From NCBI RefSeq assembly GCF_019749295.1, contig NZ_JACWFG010000006.1, positions 186,001-250,000 of the forward strand: a stretch of 64,000 nucleotides of DNA, given 5' to 3'. Both the position numbers and the translations under genes were made by a program. Source of the stretch: Neobacillus niacini. GTDB taxonomy: Bacteria > Bacillota > Bacilli > Bacillales > Cytobacillaceae. Below the pieces are notes generated by a model. That model did not search any database. It saw nothing but the letters and a program-made list of their open reading frames with translations, and was not told the DNA's origin. Shown in pieces: positions 7,988 to 16,051 of the stretch (positions are counted from its first letter, which is position 1; each line of letters starts with the position of its first letter).

Positions 7988-9583
7988 ATGAGAAAGTTTA
8001 GTTTAAGCTTTTTATTTGCAATAATGCTGTTCGGTATGTTTGCGATAGCAGCATCTGCAGAAGGACCAGATCCAGCTAATAATAATGGGGATCCTGATCA
8101 CAATGCAGAAATAATTACCACGGATGTTGGCGGCGTGTTGGAGAACGCCAATAATACTGCTGATGGTGTTGACACAAATGATGGTACTGCCAAAGGTAAT
8201 GTAATTAAAAATTTACAAGGTCATAAGACTCACACTTCTTACCAAAATAACACAAACTCTTGTGCAAGCTGTCACCAAACACATACATCACAAGGTGATC
8301 AGTTACTATTTGCTGATAGTGTTTACCAAACATGTACTGCTTGTCATGATGGTACTTTAGGATTTTTAAACGTATTTGCTGATGGTTCAAAAGCTTCAAT
8401 GGAAGGTGCAGGTACATTTGGTGGTTCTCACGGAGAATCTATGCACATGGCAAACGATACTATTAAAATCTCTGCAGCACCAGGTGGAAATCCAGTTGAT
8501 ACTTCAAAAAATAGAGGAACACAATGGGGTGAAAACTTTAACTGTGCTAGCTGTCACGCTCCACACGGATCTTACTCTGACCGTTTACTTCAATACAATC
8601 CAAACGGAATTGGGTCATTGCCAGCTTCTCAAGGTGGTAACCAGTTAGAAAACGTTCCTGTAGTTGATAGTTTAACAGGACAAACTGCGCCTGTATTATT
8701 ATTACGTACAGAAGCTGCAGTTGCTGATGAAAATGGTCATAAACAAGTAACTGTTGCTCAATATAACAAAGGTACTAATGGATATACAAAGTCTACCGCT
8801 CCTTGGTTATATGGTTATGACAACCGTACGAATGGTCTAACTTACTGGTCACGTTTAGTTAAAGCAGATGGTACCATCGCTGCTTATGGTTCAACTGCTG
8901 GTGTTTATTTCTCTTACGACCATGCTGAAGCATATTCTACTACTACTGCGGGTGCTGACGCACTAAAAACAGCTGGTAAAGGTTTCATCGCTCGTCCAGT
9001 TGTTGTTCAAATGGCTCAAACAGGAGATCATGGTACAACTGTACAAAGCGCTTTCTTCTCAGGTGCTCCTCTTGCTCAATTTGGTGGTAAAACTGAACAA
9101 GAAATGAAAGACCTTGGCTATACAGTAGGAACTGACGCAGATAAAACAGTTAAAAACGTTGGGGTCCAAATGTCTAAGTTTTGTGCTGCTTGTCATACTG
9201 ACTACCTGCAAGCTAACTCTGATGGTGCAAAATCTCACTTCGGTGAAGAAACTACTGCATACCGTCACAGCACAAACAGCGATAGCTACACTTGCGTACG
9301 CTGTCACTACAGTCACGGTACTACTGCAGAAATCATGGTTGATTCTTTAGGCCGTACAATTGCCGATTTACAAAACCCTACTATTATGGCTAAAACAAAT
9401 GAACAAGTTAAAACTCCAAGTGAAGCTCTTACTTACATGACTGATAATAATGCGTCTTCTGCACTTAAGAAGTTTACTAACATGTCTGTATGTTGGGCTT
9501 GTCACAACAGCTCACACGCTGAAACAATCAAGAATGCTGAGCGTCGTGCCGATCATCCGATCGGAATGCCAGCTGGCCGATAA
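7988..9583 (+). CDS. Secreted hexaheme cytochrome c, candidate surface or filament cytochrome
   Basis: This 531-residue protein has a signal peptide cleaved probably after ASA (about residue 24). Six CXXCH sites lie at residues 92, 116, 186, 399, 436 and 502. Four of the sites are followed closely by another His (CASCHQTH, CASCHAPH, CVRCHYSH, CWACHNSSH), the pattern of cytochromes whose extra His ligates a neighbouring heme. At least ten further His could serve as distal ligands. Hemes 3 and 4 are separated by about 210 heme-free residues. There is no membrane tail, LPXTG motif or lipobox. Codons are biased to CGT, GGT, GCT, CAC and TAC, like gapA here and unlike its neighbours, which predicts very high expression. 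Hexaheme count, secretion and abundance recall OmcS-type nanowire subunits, but homology to these is not shown. Confidence 0.88.
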   Translation: MRKFSLSFLFAIMLFGMFAIAASAEGPDPANNNGDPDHNAEIITTDVGGVLENANNTADGVDTNDGTAKGNVIKNLQGHKTHTSYQNNTNSCASCHQTHTSQGDQLLFADSVYQTCTACHDGTLGFLNVFADGSKASMEGAGTFGGSHGESMHMANDTIKISAAPGGNPVDTSKNRGTQWGENFNCASCHAPHGSYSDRLLQYNPNGIGSLPASQGGNQLENVPVVDSLTGQTAPVLLLRTEAAVADENGHKQVTVAQYNKGTNGYTKSTAPWLYGYDNRTNGLTYWSRLVKADGTIAAYGSTAGVYFSYDHAEAYSTTTAGADALKTAGKGFIARPVVVQMAQTGDHGTTVQSAFFSGAPLAQFGGKTEQEMKDLGYTVGTDADKTVKNVGVQMSKFCAACHTDYLQANSDGAKSHFGEETTAYRHSTNSDSYTCVRCHYSHGTTAEIMVDSLGRTIADLQNPTIMAKTNEQVKTPSEALTYMTDNNASSALKKFTNMSVCWACHNSSHAETIKNAERRADHPIGMPAGR

Positions 9584-9591
9584 TAAAAAAA

Positions 9592-9676
9592 AGCTAACAA
9601 TTAGCTGCAACTAATTATTAGCTCAAAATTAAATGTTCGGAAAATAGGGTGTTATGCTATTGCATAGCACCTTATT
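9592..9676 (+). terminator. Two successive hairpins after the hexaheme gene
   Basis: The first (9592-9623) pairs AGCTAACAATTAG with CTAATTATTAGCT around a six-base loop. The second (9643-9676) is a 15-bp stem with G-U pairs and loop TATT, followed by an AT-rich tail. The second is likely an intrinsic terminator, and the first could protect the 3' end of an abundant mRNA. The rest of this 305-base gap (9677-9888) is AT-rich and holds only the ribosome site GAGAGGTG of the next gene; I see no convincing promoter. Confidence 0.65.
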
Positions 9677-9888
9677 ATTTGCAATTATTTTACCAATGAT
9701 GTCATAAAATTGTCAAATATATTAACTTGCAATCTGTGAAGTTAATTATATATATTCTTACAATCTATATATGAATATTTGTTGAATTATCACCTCATTC
9801 TCTAGAAGCTTCCTATTAATAGGAATAAAATATATAGAGAGAGCAACAATTTGCGAAAAGCAAATATAGTAGAAATGAGAGGTGCTAA

Positions 9889-12060
9889 ATGAGGTATAGG
9901 GGCCTTCTGCATAAGACCAAATTTCAAGTACTTGTCGTACTTGTTTTATGTATTCAATTAATAGGGCAGCCACAAATATCGCCGTTATTAAGCGTTAAAA
10001 GTGAGGAACTAGAACCAACGATAACCATTACTACACCTGAATCTGGCATTTCTTTAAGTGAAGAAGACATCGTCATATCGGGGACAGCTGAGAACTTTCC
10101 TCCAGAAGCCCTTATCAATCTTTATATAGATGAAATGGTAATGGAGACACCTATTCAGGTGATAGACAACATGTGGTCGGTGCAACTCTCCTTAACTAAG
10201 GGAAGTCACTCCATCTTAGCTAAAACGGAAATAGCAGGAAATCAAATTAGTTCAGAACCTATTGAATTCACGATTGTTCCGGTCCTGCCAAACATGATCA
10301 TTACAAAACCAATTAGTGGGGAGTATGTAAATGAAAAAGCCTTAGAGGGAAGCACAAAACCTTCGGCTACAGTAAAAATTTGTATGGATTGTACAAAGGA
10401 TTCTGATGACGTAATCAGTGGGTCTTGGTCATCCGTTCAGGCTGACAGTACAGGGAAATGGGTATACCAAAATCTAGAGTTAGCTGAAGGTAATCATACT
10501 GCCTACGCCCAAGCTATTGATGGAAAGGGTTACACATCGGAGGTAGCTAAGGTAACTTTTATAGTAGACTCTTTACGTCCGAATGTATTGCCAGATGTTT
10601 TTCCAAAACAGGATATGACGCAAGTCTCATTAAACCCAGTCATTAAGGTGAAAATCTCTGATGCTAACGCTTTAAATGAAGCAGAAATAAAGAACAGCAT
10701 CAATGTATCTCAAAATGGTGCGAATGTTAAAGGAGCCACCAGCTTTAATAAAGATACAAAAGAGATTACCTTCACCCCCTTAGAAGCATTGACGCCTAGT
10801 AAAAAATACAATGTTTTTATTAGTCCCTTGGGGATAATCGACGCTGCTAAAAATAGTGCTTTTCCGAGGTTTTGGTCATTTACTACGGTCGGTATTAAGT
10901 CAGATATACACCAAAATCCACATGGCAGTTATACAAATAATGTAGATACATGTGGAAATTGCCATAGTACGCACAATGCACAGAATGCTAATTTGCTAAC
11001 CCCAAAGACTGAGTCTGAAACAAACCTGGCCGGGGGAGGTTCTAGCCCCGAGGCTGAAACATACCAGTCCAAGGACTTAGCGGCAGATTCATTCTGTATG
11101 GCTTGTCATGACGGTACTGTGGTGGCGCCATTGCCTGAAAATAGCAAAGCCAATCATACCCATGATGCAGCTATAAAAATAGACGGCACACCTAGTGGCA
11201 GCTCTTGCGGAAGCTGTCATAATCCGCACTTGGATCGTTCAGAAAATAATCCGAACATGGCACAAGATCATATTACCTATACACATCAGCCATCCAGTCC
11301 GGTAGATCCAAATAAGCCAACTGAAGAAATAAGCAGCAAAGAACAACTATGTGAGTCATGTCATGAAAACGACAGTGCAGAGAAAATAGCACATGAAGAT
11401 GTAGAGTACACTGTTTTCAAATATAGTAAATCTAGTACAGCAACTGGTATATATGAAGATTATGAACTCTGTCTTCGTTGTCATAATGAAGAATTCAAGA
11501 GTAAATATAACAAATCTGCGGATATCGCCAGTCATTATAACAATTTAACAGAAGAAATAATGAAGCAATATGAAAAAATGAACGGTCCATCATCCTTCGC
11601 TAACCGAGAGATTTCAGCAGCGGAGAAGAATTTTTCAGGACACATCATTAAAGCAATGGATGGCAGTCCTCTTGCAGGCCATTTGCCATGTGCAGAGTGT
11701 CACGATACCCATGGATCTAACAATCTAAAGCAACTAAAAAATTCGTTTGGACACGAAAATGCACAGTCTTTTACAGCAGGAGATACAGATAGTAAAAACG
11801 TAAAAGTAGTAACAGATAACAACAAGGTAGAAGAGTTTAGTATTTTAACTGACTCAAAGGAAAGAGAATTCTGTATGGCCTGTCACAATGGTACAACAGC
11901 TATTTATGGGGTAACAGGAGAAAAATATGATATAGAACGGAGTGAACATAAAGCTTATCCAACTGAATCCTGTTCTTATTGCCATGGAAGAGGAGAGTCA
12001 GAGGGTGAAAAAGCTTTAAGTGCAGCACATGCTCCCAAAAAAGGGCTAATACCCAGATAA
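9889..12060 (+). CDS. Secreted octaheme cytochrome c with N-terminal Ig-like domains
   Basis: This 723-residue protein has a signal peptide or anchor at about residues 12-35. Two Ig-like beta domains follow at about 43-130 and 134-226, then a Big_5/SbsA-like domain (about 230-330, ending FPRFWSFTT). The C-terminal half carries eight CXXCH sites from residue 355 to 699. Several show the CH-x2-H spacing (CGNCHSTH, CGSCHNPH, CAECHDTH). A ninth Cys pair, CMDC near residue 165, lacks the His and is not a heme site. Stacked Ig domains are a usual way to reach through a thick cell wall, so this is probably a wall-spanning electron carrier. No sortase signal or SLH domain is present, so how it is retained is unknown. 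Confidence 0.88.
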   Translation: MRYRGLLHKTKFQVLVVLVLCIQLIGQPQISPLLSVKSEELEPTITITTPESGISLSEEDIVISGTAENFPPEALINLYIDEMVMETPIQVIDNMWSVQLSLTKGSHSILAKTEIAGNQISSEPIEFTIVPVLPNMIITKPISGEYVNEKALEGSTKPSATVKICMDCTKDSDDVISGSWSSVQADSTGKWVYQNLELAEGNHTAYAQAIDGKGYTSEVAKVTFIVDSLRPNVLPDVFPKQDMTQVSLNPVIKVKISDANALNEAEIKNSINVSQNGANVKGATSFNKDTKEITFTPLEALTPSKKYNVFISPLGIIDAAKNSAFPRFWSFTTVGIKSDIHQNPHGSYTNNVDTCGNCHSTHNAQNANLLTPKTESETNLAGGGSSPEAETYQSKDLAADSFCMACHDGTVVAPLPENSKANHTHDAAIKIDGTPSGSSCGSCHNPHLDRSENNPNMAQDHITYTHQPSSPVDPNKPTEEISSKEQLCESCHENDSAEKIAHEDVEYTVFKYSKSSTATGIYEDYELCLRCHNEEFKSKYNKSADIASHYNNLTEEIMKQYEKMNGPSSFANREISAAEKNFSGHIIKAMDGSPLAGHLPCAECHDTHGSNNLKQLKNSFGHENAQSFTAGDTDSKNVKVVTDNNKVEEFSILTDSKEREFCMACHNGTTAIYGVTGEKYDIERSEHKAYPTESCSYCHGRGESEGEKALSAAHAPKKGLIPR

Positions 12061-12071
12061 GAAATAATCAC

Positions 12072-12110
12072 TAAAATCAAGAGGATCTGCACCCTCTTGA
12101 TTTTTTTATT
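12072..12110 (+). terminator. Intrinsic terminator after the first octaheme gene
   Basis: The stem AATCAAGAGG with CCTCTTGATT is followed by a T-run. It sits about ten bases after the stop codon at 12060. Confidence 0.85.
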
Positions 12111-12254
12111 TTAAGATAATAAAACTTAACAGAACTGTTGAAAAGGTTAGGGAAATATACCTATTTATAGTGATACAATGTTCTCTGGATAAGGAATAAA
12201 ATGGAAATTTGTAATATTAGGATAGTGTTAATGTTCGTTAAATGCTAGCTAAAA

Positions 12255-12302
12255 TTAAGACCATGCTACATGAGCTCACAACTATCTATCTGGTCTTTTT
12301 TT
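12255..12302 (+). terminator. Second terminator-like hairpin before the last cytochrome gene
   Basis: AAGACCA pairs with TGGTCTT across a loop of about 30 bases, followed by seven T. It stands alone, 80 bases before the next ribosome site. It could end a short leader transcript and so act as an attenuator, but I see no recognisable riboswitch core. The rest of the 321-base gap 12061-12381 holds no other feature than the GGAGG site before the next ATG. Confidence 0.45.
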
Positions 12303-12381
12303 ATAATATTGCAAAAAAGGGAGGGGGTTGGAAATTCAATATCATTGTTGGTTTTCTGAAATATAGAAGGAGGCATGAAAA

Positions 12382-14334
12382 ATGTCCGTAAAAATGGGGA
12401 GTTATAAGTTAAAAGGCAGGCAAATTATTATTTGGATGTTATTTATTATTACAGCATTTTTACTAGGAAACTTTATCGTTTCTGCAAGTGACACTTATTA
12501 TTCAAATTACACCCCTGCTAAAAATGCTGCGATTACAGTATCGAACACAAAAATATCAGTTTATATTAAAAGTGTTAATGAATTAAATAGTTCAAGTGCC
12601 ATGCTGAAGCTAAATGGACAGCAAGTCTCAGCAACATTTACTGCCAAAAGCTACACTGGGGGCAAGGAAGGTACAATTAGCTTTAATGCAGCAAACCTTA
12701 AAGACGGTGTGAACACTGTCGAGGTCAGTATGAATGATAAAGCAGATCCATCTATTGTTTATAACGATACCTGGAGCTTTAATGTGGCTGAAGCACCAAA
12801 GATTACGAACATGAGTCCAGCTAACAATAGTGAACAAGCCAGTCTAAATAAAGTATCTGCTGTTGTTACTGATAATGGTGCAATCAATTGGGATACTGTT
12901 CAGTTGAAAATCAATAATATAGTTAAAACTCCGCTAGAGATAAATAAAGATACAGGAACTGTTTCGTTTGCTAACAACTTTTCAACCGGCAGCTATACTG
13001 CTTACCTAGAAGCCACAGATAGTGTCGGAAAAAGGTCTACTAAAACATGGAAATTCATAGTCGACTCTACACCACCGGAAATTAGTAGTTTAAATTACTT
13101 TAAGGATGGAATGACACTTACTGATGGTCCGTTAAAGTTGAGTATTGGGTTAAAGGATTTAGTAGATATCAAGGATAATGTATCCCTAAAATTAGATGGG
13201 GAACCACTCGCAATTGATTTTAAATATCCAGGCGAAATTGATTATTATGGAGATTATGTAATTACTTCTAGAAAGACTGCTACCTTAACTTATGGAGGAA
13301 TGGTTCCTAACGGCAGCCATACATTAGAGTTATATACAGAAGATATTTTTGGTAATCAATTAACGCGTACTTGGAATTTTACGGCAGCGGTTAAACCTAA
13401 AATTTCAGATGTATCTCCATTAAAACACGGTTTAAGTGATTTAAAACCAACGATTTCAGCAGTGGTAACATCGCCTAATGGTATGATAAATGCTGATTCA
13501 ATTGTTGTAAAAGTAGATAATGAAGCAGTGGATTTTGATTTTGACCAGAGTAAAGGATTGGTAAGCTATAAACCAACAAAGGACTTGAAAAATGAAAGTT
13601 ATCACACAGTTACGATAACAGTAGCTGACCAATCAGGGATTTCCTTAGATAGAGAATGGAAGTTTTATTCGAATACCTATAAGGAAATGGATGATTCAAG
13701 TGCAGAAGCATGTACATCATGTCATGACGATTCTAGCTTTGAAGGTTCAAATGGGGTGTTGGAAGATGTCCATAAAGAAAAACTAAGCTTTAATGGAACG
13801 CATTCCAAAAATCGTTGTGAGAACTGTCATAATTATATTACTGTGGAAGCCGGTTGCAGTCAGTGCCATGATGATCCAGAAGGTGAACAATATGCACATG
13901 CTCCACACGGTTCTACGCCAACGATCCATTATCAGGCTAAAAACGTTAATCCTAATTTCCCGGTTCGGGTAGTGGAAAACCGCTCCATGAACGATTGTAT
14001 TATCTGCCACCAGCCAGGTTCTGGTGTAAAAGGATATCAGGGCTATTTAACCATACCAACAAGAACCTTAAACAACCATGATATTCCTGAACTTCACAAA
14101 ACGGAGGATACATGTACTCAATGTCATGCAAAATCCTTAACGAGCGAACATGCAAGAGAAGATAGAACAGATAAAAATAATGAAGAAATGTCCTGTAAGA
14201 CCTGTCATGAAAGTACAGATTCTGTAGTGACAAAAGCAATTAGTGATGGGAATACTTCATGTTCATCTTGTCATAAGCAACTTCATAACGGTGTACACAG
14301 TGATTGCAAAAAGTGTCATACGAATAGTTATTAA
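12382..14334 (+). CDS. Secreted or anchored octaheme cytochrome c with four Ig-like domains
   Basis: This 650-residue protein has a hydrophobic segment at about residues 13-33, either a signal peptide ending near VSAS or an uncleaved anchor. About four Ig-like repeats follow (roughly 40-135, 140-228, 230-335 and 338-430), each closing on a W.F or WKF strand. Eight CXXCH sites are packed into residues 444-646. The layout mirrors the previous gene, but the heme part is shorter and denser. It lacks LPXTG and SLH motifs. The chosen ATG lies eight bases after AGGAGG; an out-of-frame ATG overlaps at 12375. Inferred role: surface or wall-embedded electron carrier, the last of the cluster. A terminator follows. 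Confidence 0.87.
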   Translation: MSVKMGSYKLKGRQIIIWMLFIITAFLLGNFIVSASDTYYSNYTPAKNAAITVSNTKISVYIKSVNELNSSSAMLKLNGQQVSATFTAKSYTGGKEGTISFNAANLKDGVNTVEVSMNDKADPSIVYNDTWSFNVAEAPKITNMSPANNSEQASLNKVSAVVTDNGAINWDTVQLKINNIVKTPLEINKDTGTVSFANNFSTGSYTAYLEATDSVGKRSTKTWKFIVDSTPPEISSLNYFKDGMTLTDGPLKLSIGLKDLVDIKDNVSLKLDGEPLAIDFKYPGEIDYYGDYVITSRKTATLTYGGMVPNGSHTLELYTEDIFGNQLTRTWNFTAAVKPKISDVSPLKHGLSDLKPTISAVVTSPNGMINADSIVVKVDNEAVDFDFDQSKGLVSYKPTKDLKNESYHTVTITVADQSGISLDREWKFYSNTYKEMDDSSAEACTSCHDDSSFEGSNGVLEDVHKEKLSFNGTHSKNRCENCHNYITVEAGCSQCHDDPEGEQYAHAPHGSTPTIHYQAKNVNPNFPVRVVENRSMNDCIICHQPGSGVKGYQGYLTIPTRTLNNHDIPELHKTEDTCTQCHAKSLTSEHAREDRTDKNNEEMSCKTCHESTDSVVTKAISDGNTSCSSCHKQLHNGVHSDCKKCHTNSY

Positions 14335-14363
14335 TTTACATTATAAATCTAAGGTGATATCAG

Positions 14364-14391
14364 GCTCTCCATATTAATGGAGGGTTTTTTA
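14364..14391 (+). terminator. Intrinsic terminator closing the cytochrome cluster
   Basis: CTCTCCAT pairs with ATGGAGGG (one G-U pair) around a short loop, followed by six T. It isolates the cluster from prfB. Confidence 0.8.
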
Positions 14392-14425
14392 TAGTTGTTT
14401 TGCAAAGGATTCTAAAAGTACATAA

Positions 14426-14605
14426 TGTGGATAAGTAAGCTTCTACCAAAAATCCGTCTTAAAGATTGTAGATAACTCCTGTGGACTTGTAGATATGTGG
14501 ATTAATTTTTAGACTTTTTAAAAAATTCTGTTGATAATTCCACTTATCCACACGTATCTTTTGAAAATTTATTAATTAACCTGTTGATAAGCAGAGTTAT
14601 CCACA
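14426..14605. promoter_or_regulatory. DnaA-box cluster
   Basis: Perfect 9-mers matching TTATCCACA lie at 14426-14434 (minus), 14544-14552 (plus) and 14597-14605 (plus). One-mismatch copies on the minus strand are TGTAGATAA at 14467, TGTGGATTA at 14496, and TGTTGATAA at 14529 and 14582. Weaker look-alikes sit at 14480 and 14488. A perfect 9-mer is expected about once per 130 kb on both strands at random, so three in 180 bases are very unlikely by chance. The cluster ends 27 bases before the -35 box of prfB. It could titrate DnaA or control prfB. Confidence 0.8.
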
Positions 14606-14631
14606 ACGGGTATGACTAATTGAATTCATTT

Positions 14632-14661
14632 TTGAAATTTCCTCTTCTTTCAGGCTATAAT
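14632..14661 (+). promoter_or_regulatory. Candidate sigma-A promoter of prfB
   Basis: TTGAAA, 18-base spacer, TATAAT. It stands 70 bases before the prfB start. A dedicated promoter is needed here because prfB is no longer downstream of secA. Confidence 0.65.
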
Positions 14662-14731
14662 GATAAAGGAACAAACGAACGCCCATGACATATGCTAGAA
14701 ATAGACCGTAATTTTTATAGAGGTGAAGGAA

Positions 14732-15833
14732 ATGGAATTAGCAGAAATTCGAAATGAACTTGAAAAAACAGCTAAACGTTTAGCGGACTTTAGGGGGTCT
14801 CTTTGACCTTGAAAATAAGGAAGCGCGCATAGCTGAGCTTGATGATCAAATGCTTCACCCTGATTTCTGGAATGACCAGCAGGCTGCCCAAACAGTCATT
14901 AGTGAAGCAAATGCCCTTAAGGATCAAGTAAATGAGTTTGGTGACTTATTTGAAACATTTGAGAACCTTGAGGTCAGCTATGAGCTTGTGAAAGAAGAAA
15001 GTGATGCAGAACTTCAAGCAGAACTTGAGGATGAGTTAGTCAAATTGACCTCAAGATTAAATGATTTTGAACTTCAGCTGCTTTTGAGCGAAGAATACGA
15101 TAAACACAATGCGATTTTAGAACTGCACCCAGGTGCTGGCGGAACTGAGTCACAGGACTGGGGCTCGATGCTGCTCCGCATGTACACACGCTGGGCAGAG
15201 AAAAAAGGATTTAAGGTAGAAACGCTTGATTACCTTCCTGGTGATGAAGCTGGGATAAAAAGTGTAACCCTGGCAATAAGAGGCCATAACGCTTACGGTT
15301 ATTTAAAGGCTGAAAAGGGTGTCCATCGTTTAGTGAGGATTTCACCGTTCGATGCCTCTGGCCGTCGCCATACATCCTTTGTATCGTGTGAGGTTATGCC
15401 TGAGTTTACTGATGAAATTGAAATCGAAATTCGTACCGAGGATCTAAAAATAGATACGTATCGTGCGAGCGGTGCAGGCGGGCAGCACATCAATACCACT
15501 GATTCAGCAGTAAGGATTACCCATATGCCAACAGGAGTTGTTGTCACCTGCCAGAATGAGCGGTCACAAATTAAAAACCGTGAAGCAGCAATGAAAATGC
15601 TGAAAGCCAAGCTATATCAACGCGAAATTGAACAGCAGGAGAAAGAATTGCTGGAAATTCGCGGTGAACAAAAAGAAATCGGATGGGGAAGTCAAATCCG
15701 TTCATACGTCTTCCATCCATATTCAATGGTTAAGGACCACCGGACAAGTGCAGAGAGCGGAAACGTTCAAGGTGTTATGGATGGTGACTTGGATCAATTT
15801 ATTGATGCATACCTTCGTTCAAGAATATCTTAA
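14732..15833 (+). CDS. prfB: Peptide chain release factor 2, with programmed +1 frameshift
   Basis: RF2 releases finished proteins at UGA and UAA codons. Translation starts at ATG 14732 after AGGTGAAGG. Codon 25 is an in-frame TGA at 14804-14806. The classic shift signal is present: an internal Shine-Dalgarno AGGGGG, three bases, then CTT TGA C. Slipping one base after CTT resumes at GAC 14805 and gives a 366-residue protein, the B. subtilis length. The stop-codon tripeptide SPF (in RISPFDASG) and the catalytic GGQ (in GAGGQHIN) are intact. The shift is autoregulatory: low RF2 slows termination at the TGA and favours slippage. It is not a sequencing error or a pseudogene. Confidence 0.98.
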
Positions 15834-15838
15834 TAAAA

Positions 15839-15878
15839 ATAATGCCTTTGCCAACTAGCGGCGAAGGCATTATTTTTT
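15839..15878 (+). terminator. Intrinsic terminator of prfB
   Basis: A 12-bp stem AATGCCTTTGCC with GGCGAAGGCATT is followed by ATTTTTT. Confidence 0.92.
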
Positions 15879-16051
15879 GTGAAAAATAATTATTCCTTCA
15901 TTAAACGCTTATACTAACAAATACTATTTAAAATTTAACCCTTTAATGCTTTATCTCAATGCCATTTACAGCAAATTATTGCCATGCTATACTCACTTCG
16001 GTTGATTTAGAAAAGTTATAGCAAAATGGTAATATAGAGGGGAATCAGGCT

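Noticed and set aside
10381..10410. Ninth heme site in the first octaheme protein (CMDC)
   Set aside because: The fifth residue is Thr, not His, so this is not a CXXCH site; it lies inside an Ig-like domain.
12255..12302. Cyclic-dinucleotide (GEMM) or other known riboswitch
   Set aside because: I see a T-tailed hairpin but none of the conserved core bases of a known class.
9889..14334. Sortase (LPXTG) or S-layer attachment of the octaheme proteins
   Set aside because: Neither protein has a C-terminal LPXTG-helix-basic tail or SLH repeats.
14732..14806. In-frame TGA at codon 25 of prfB as a broken gene
   Set aside because: The surrounding AGGGGG and CTT TGA C are the standard programmed frameshift, and the joined protein has the full family length.
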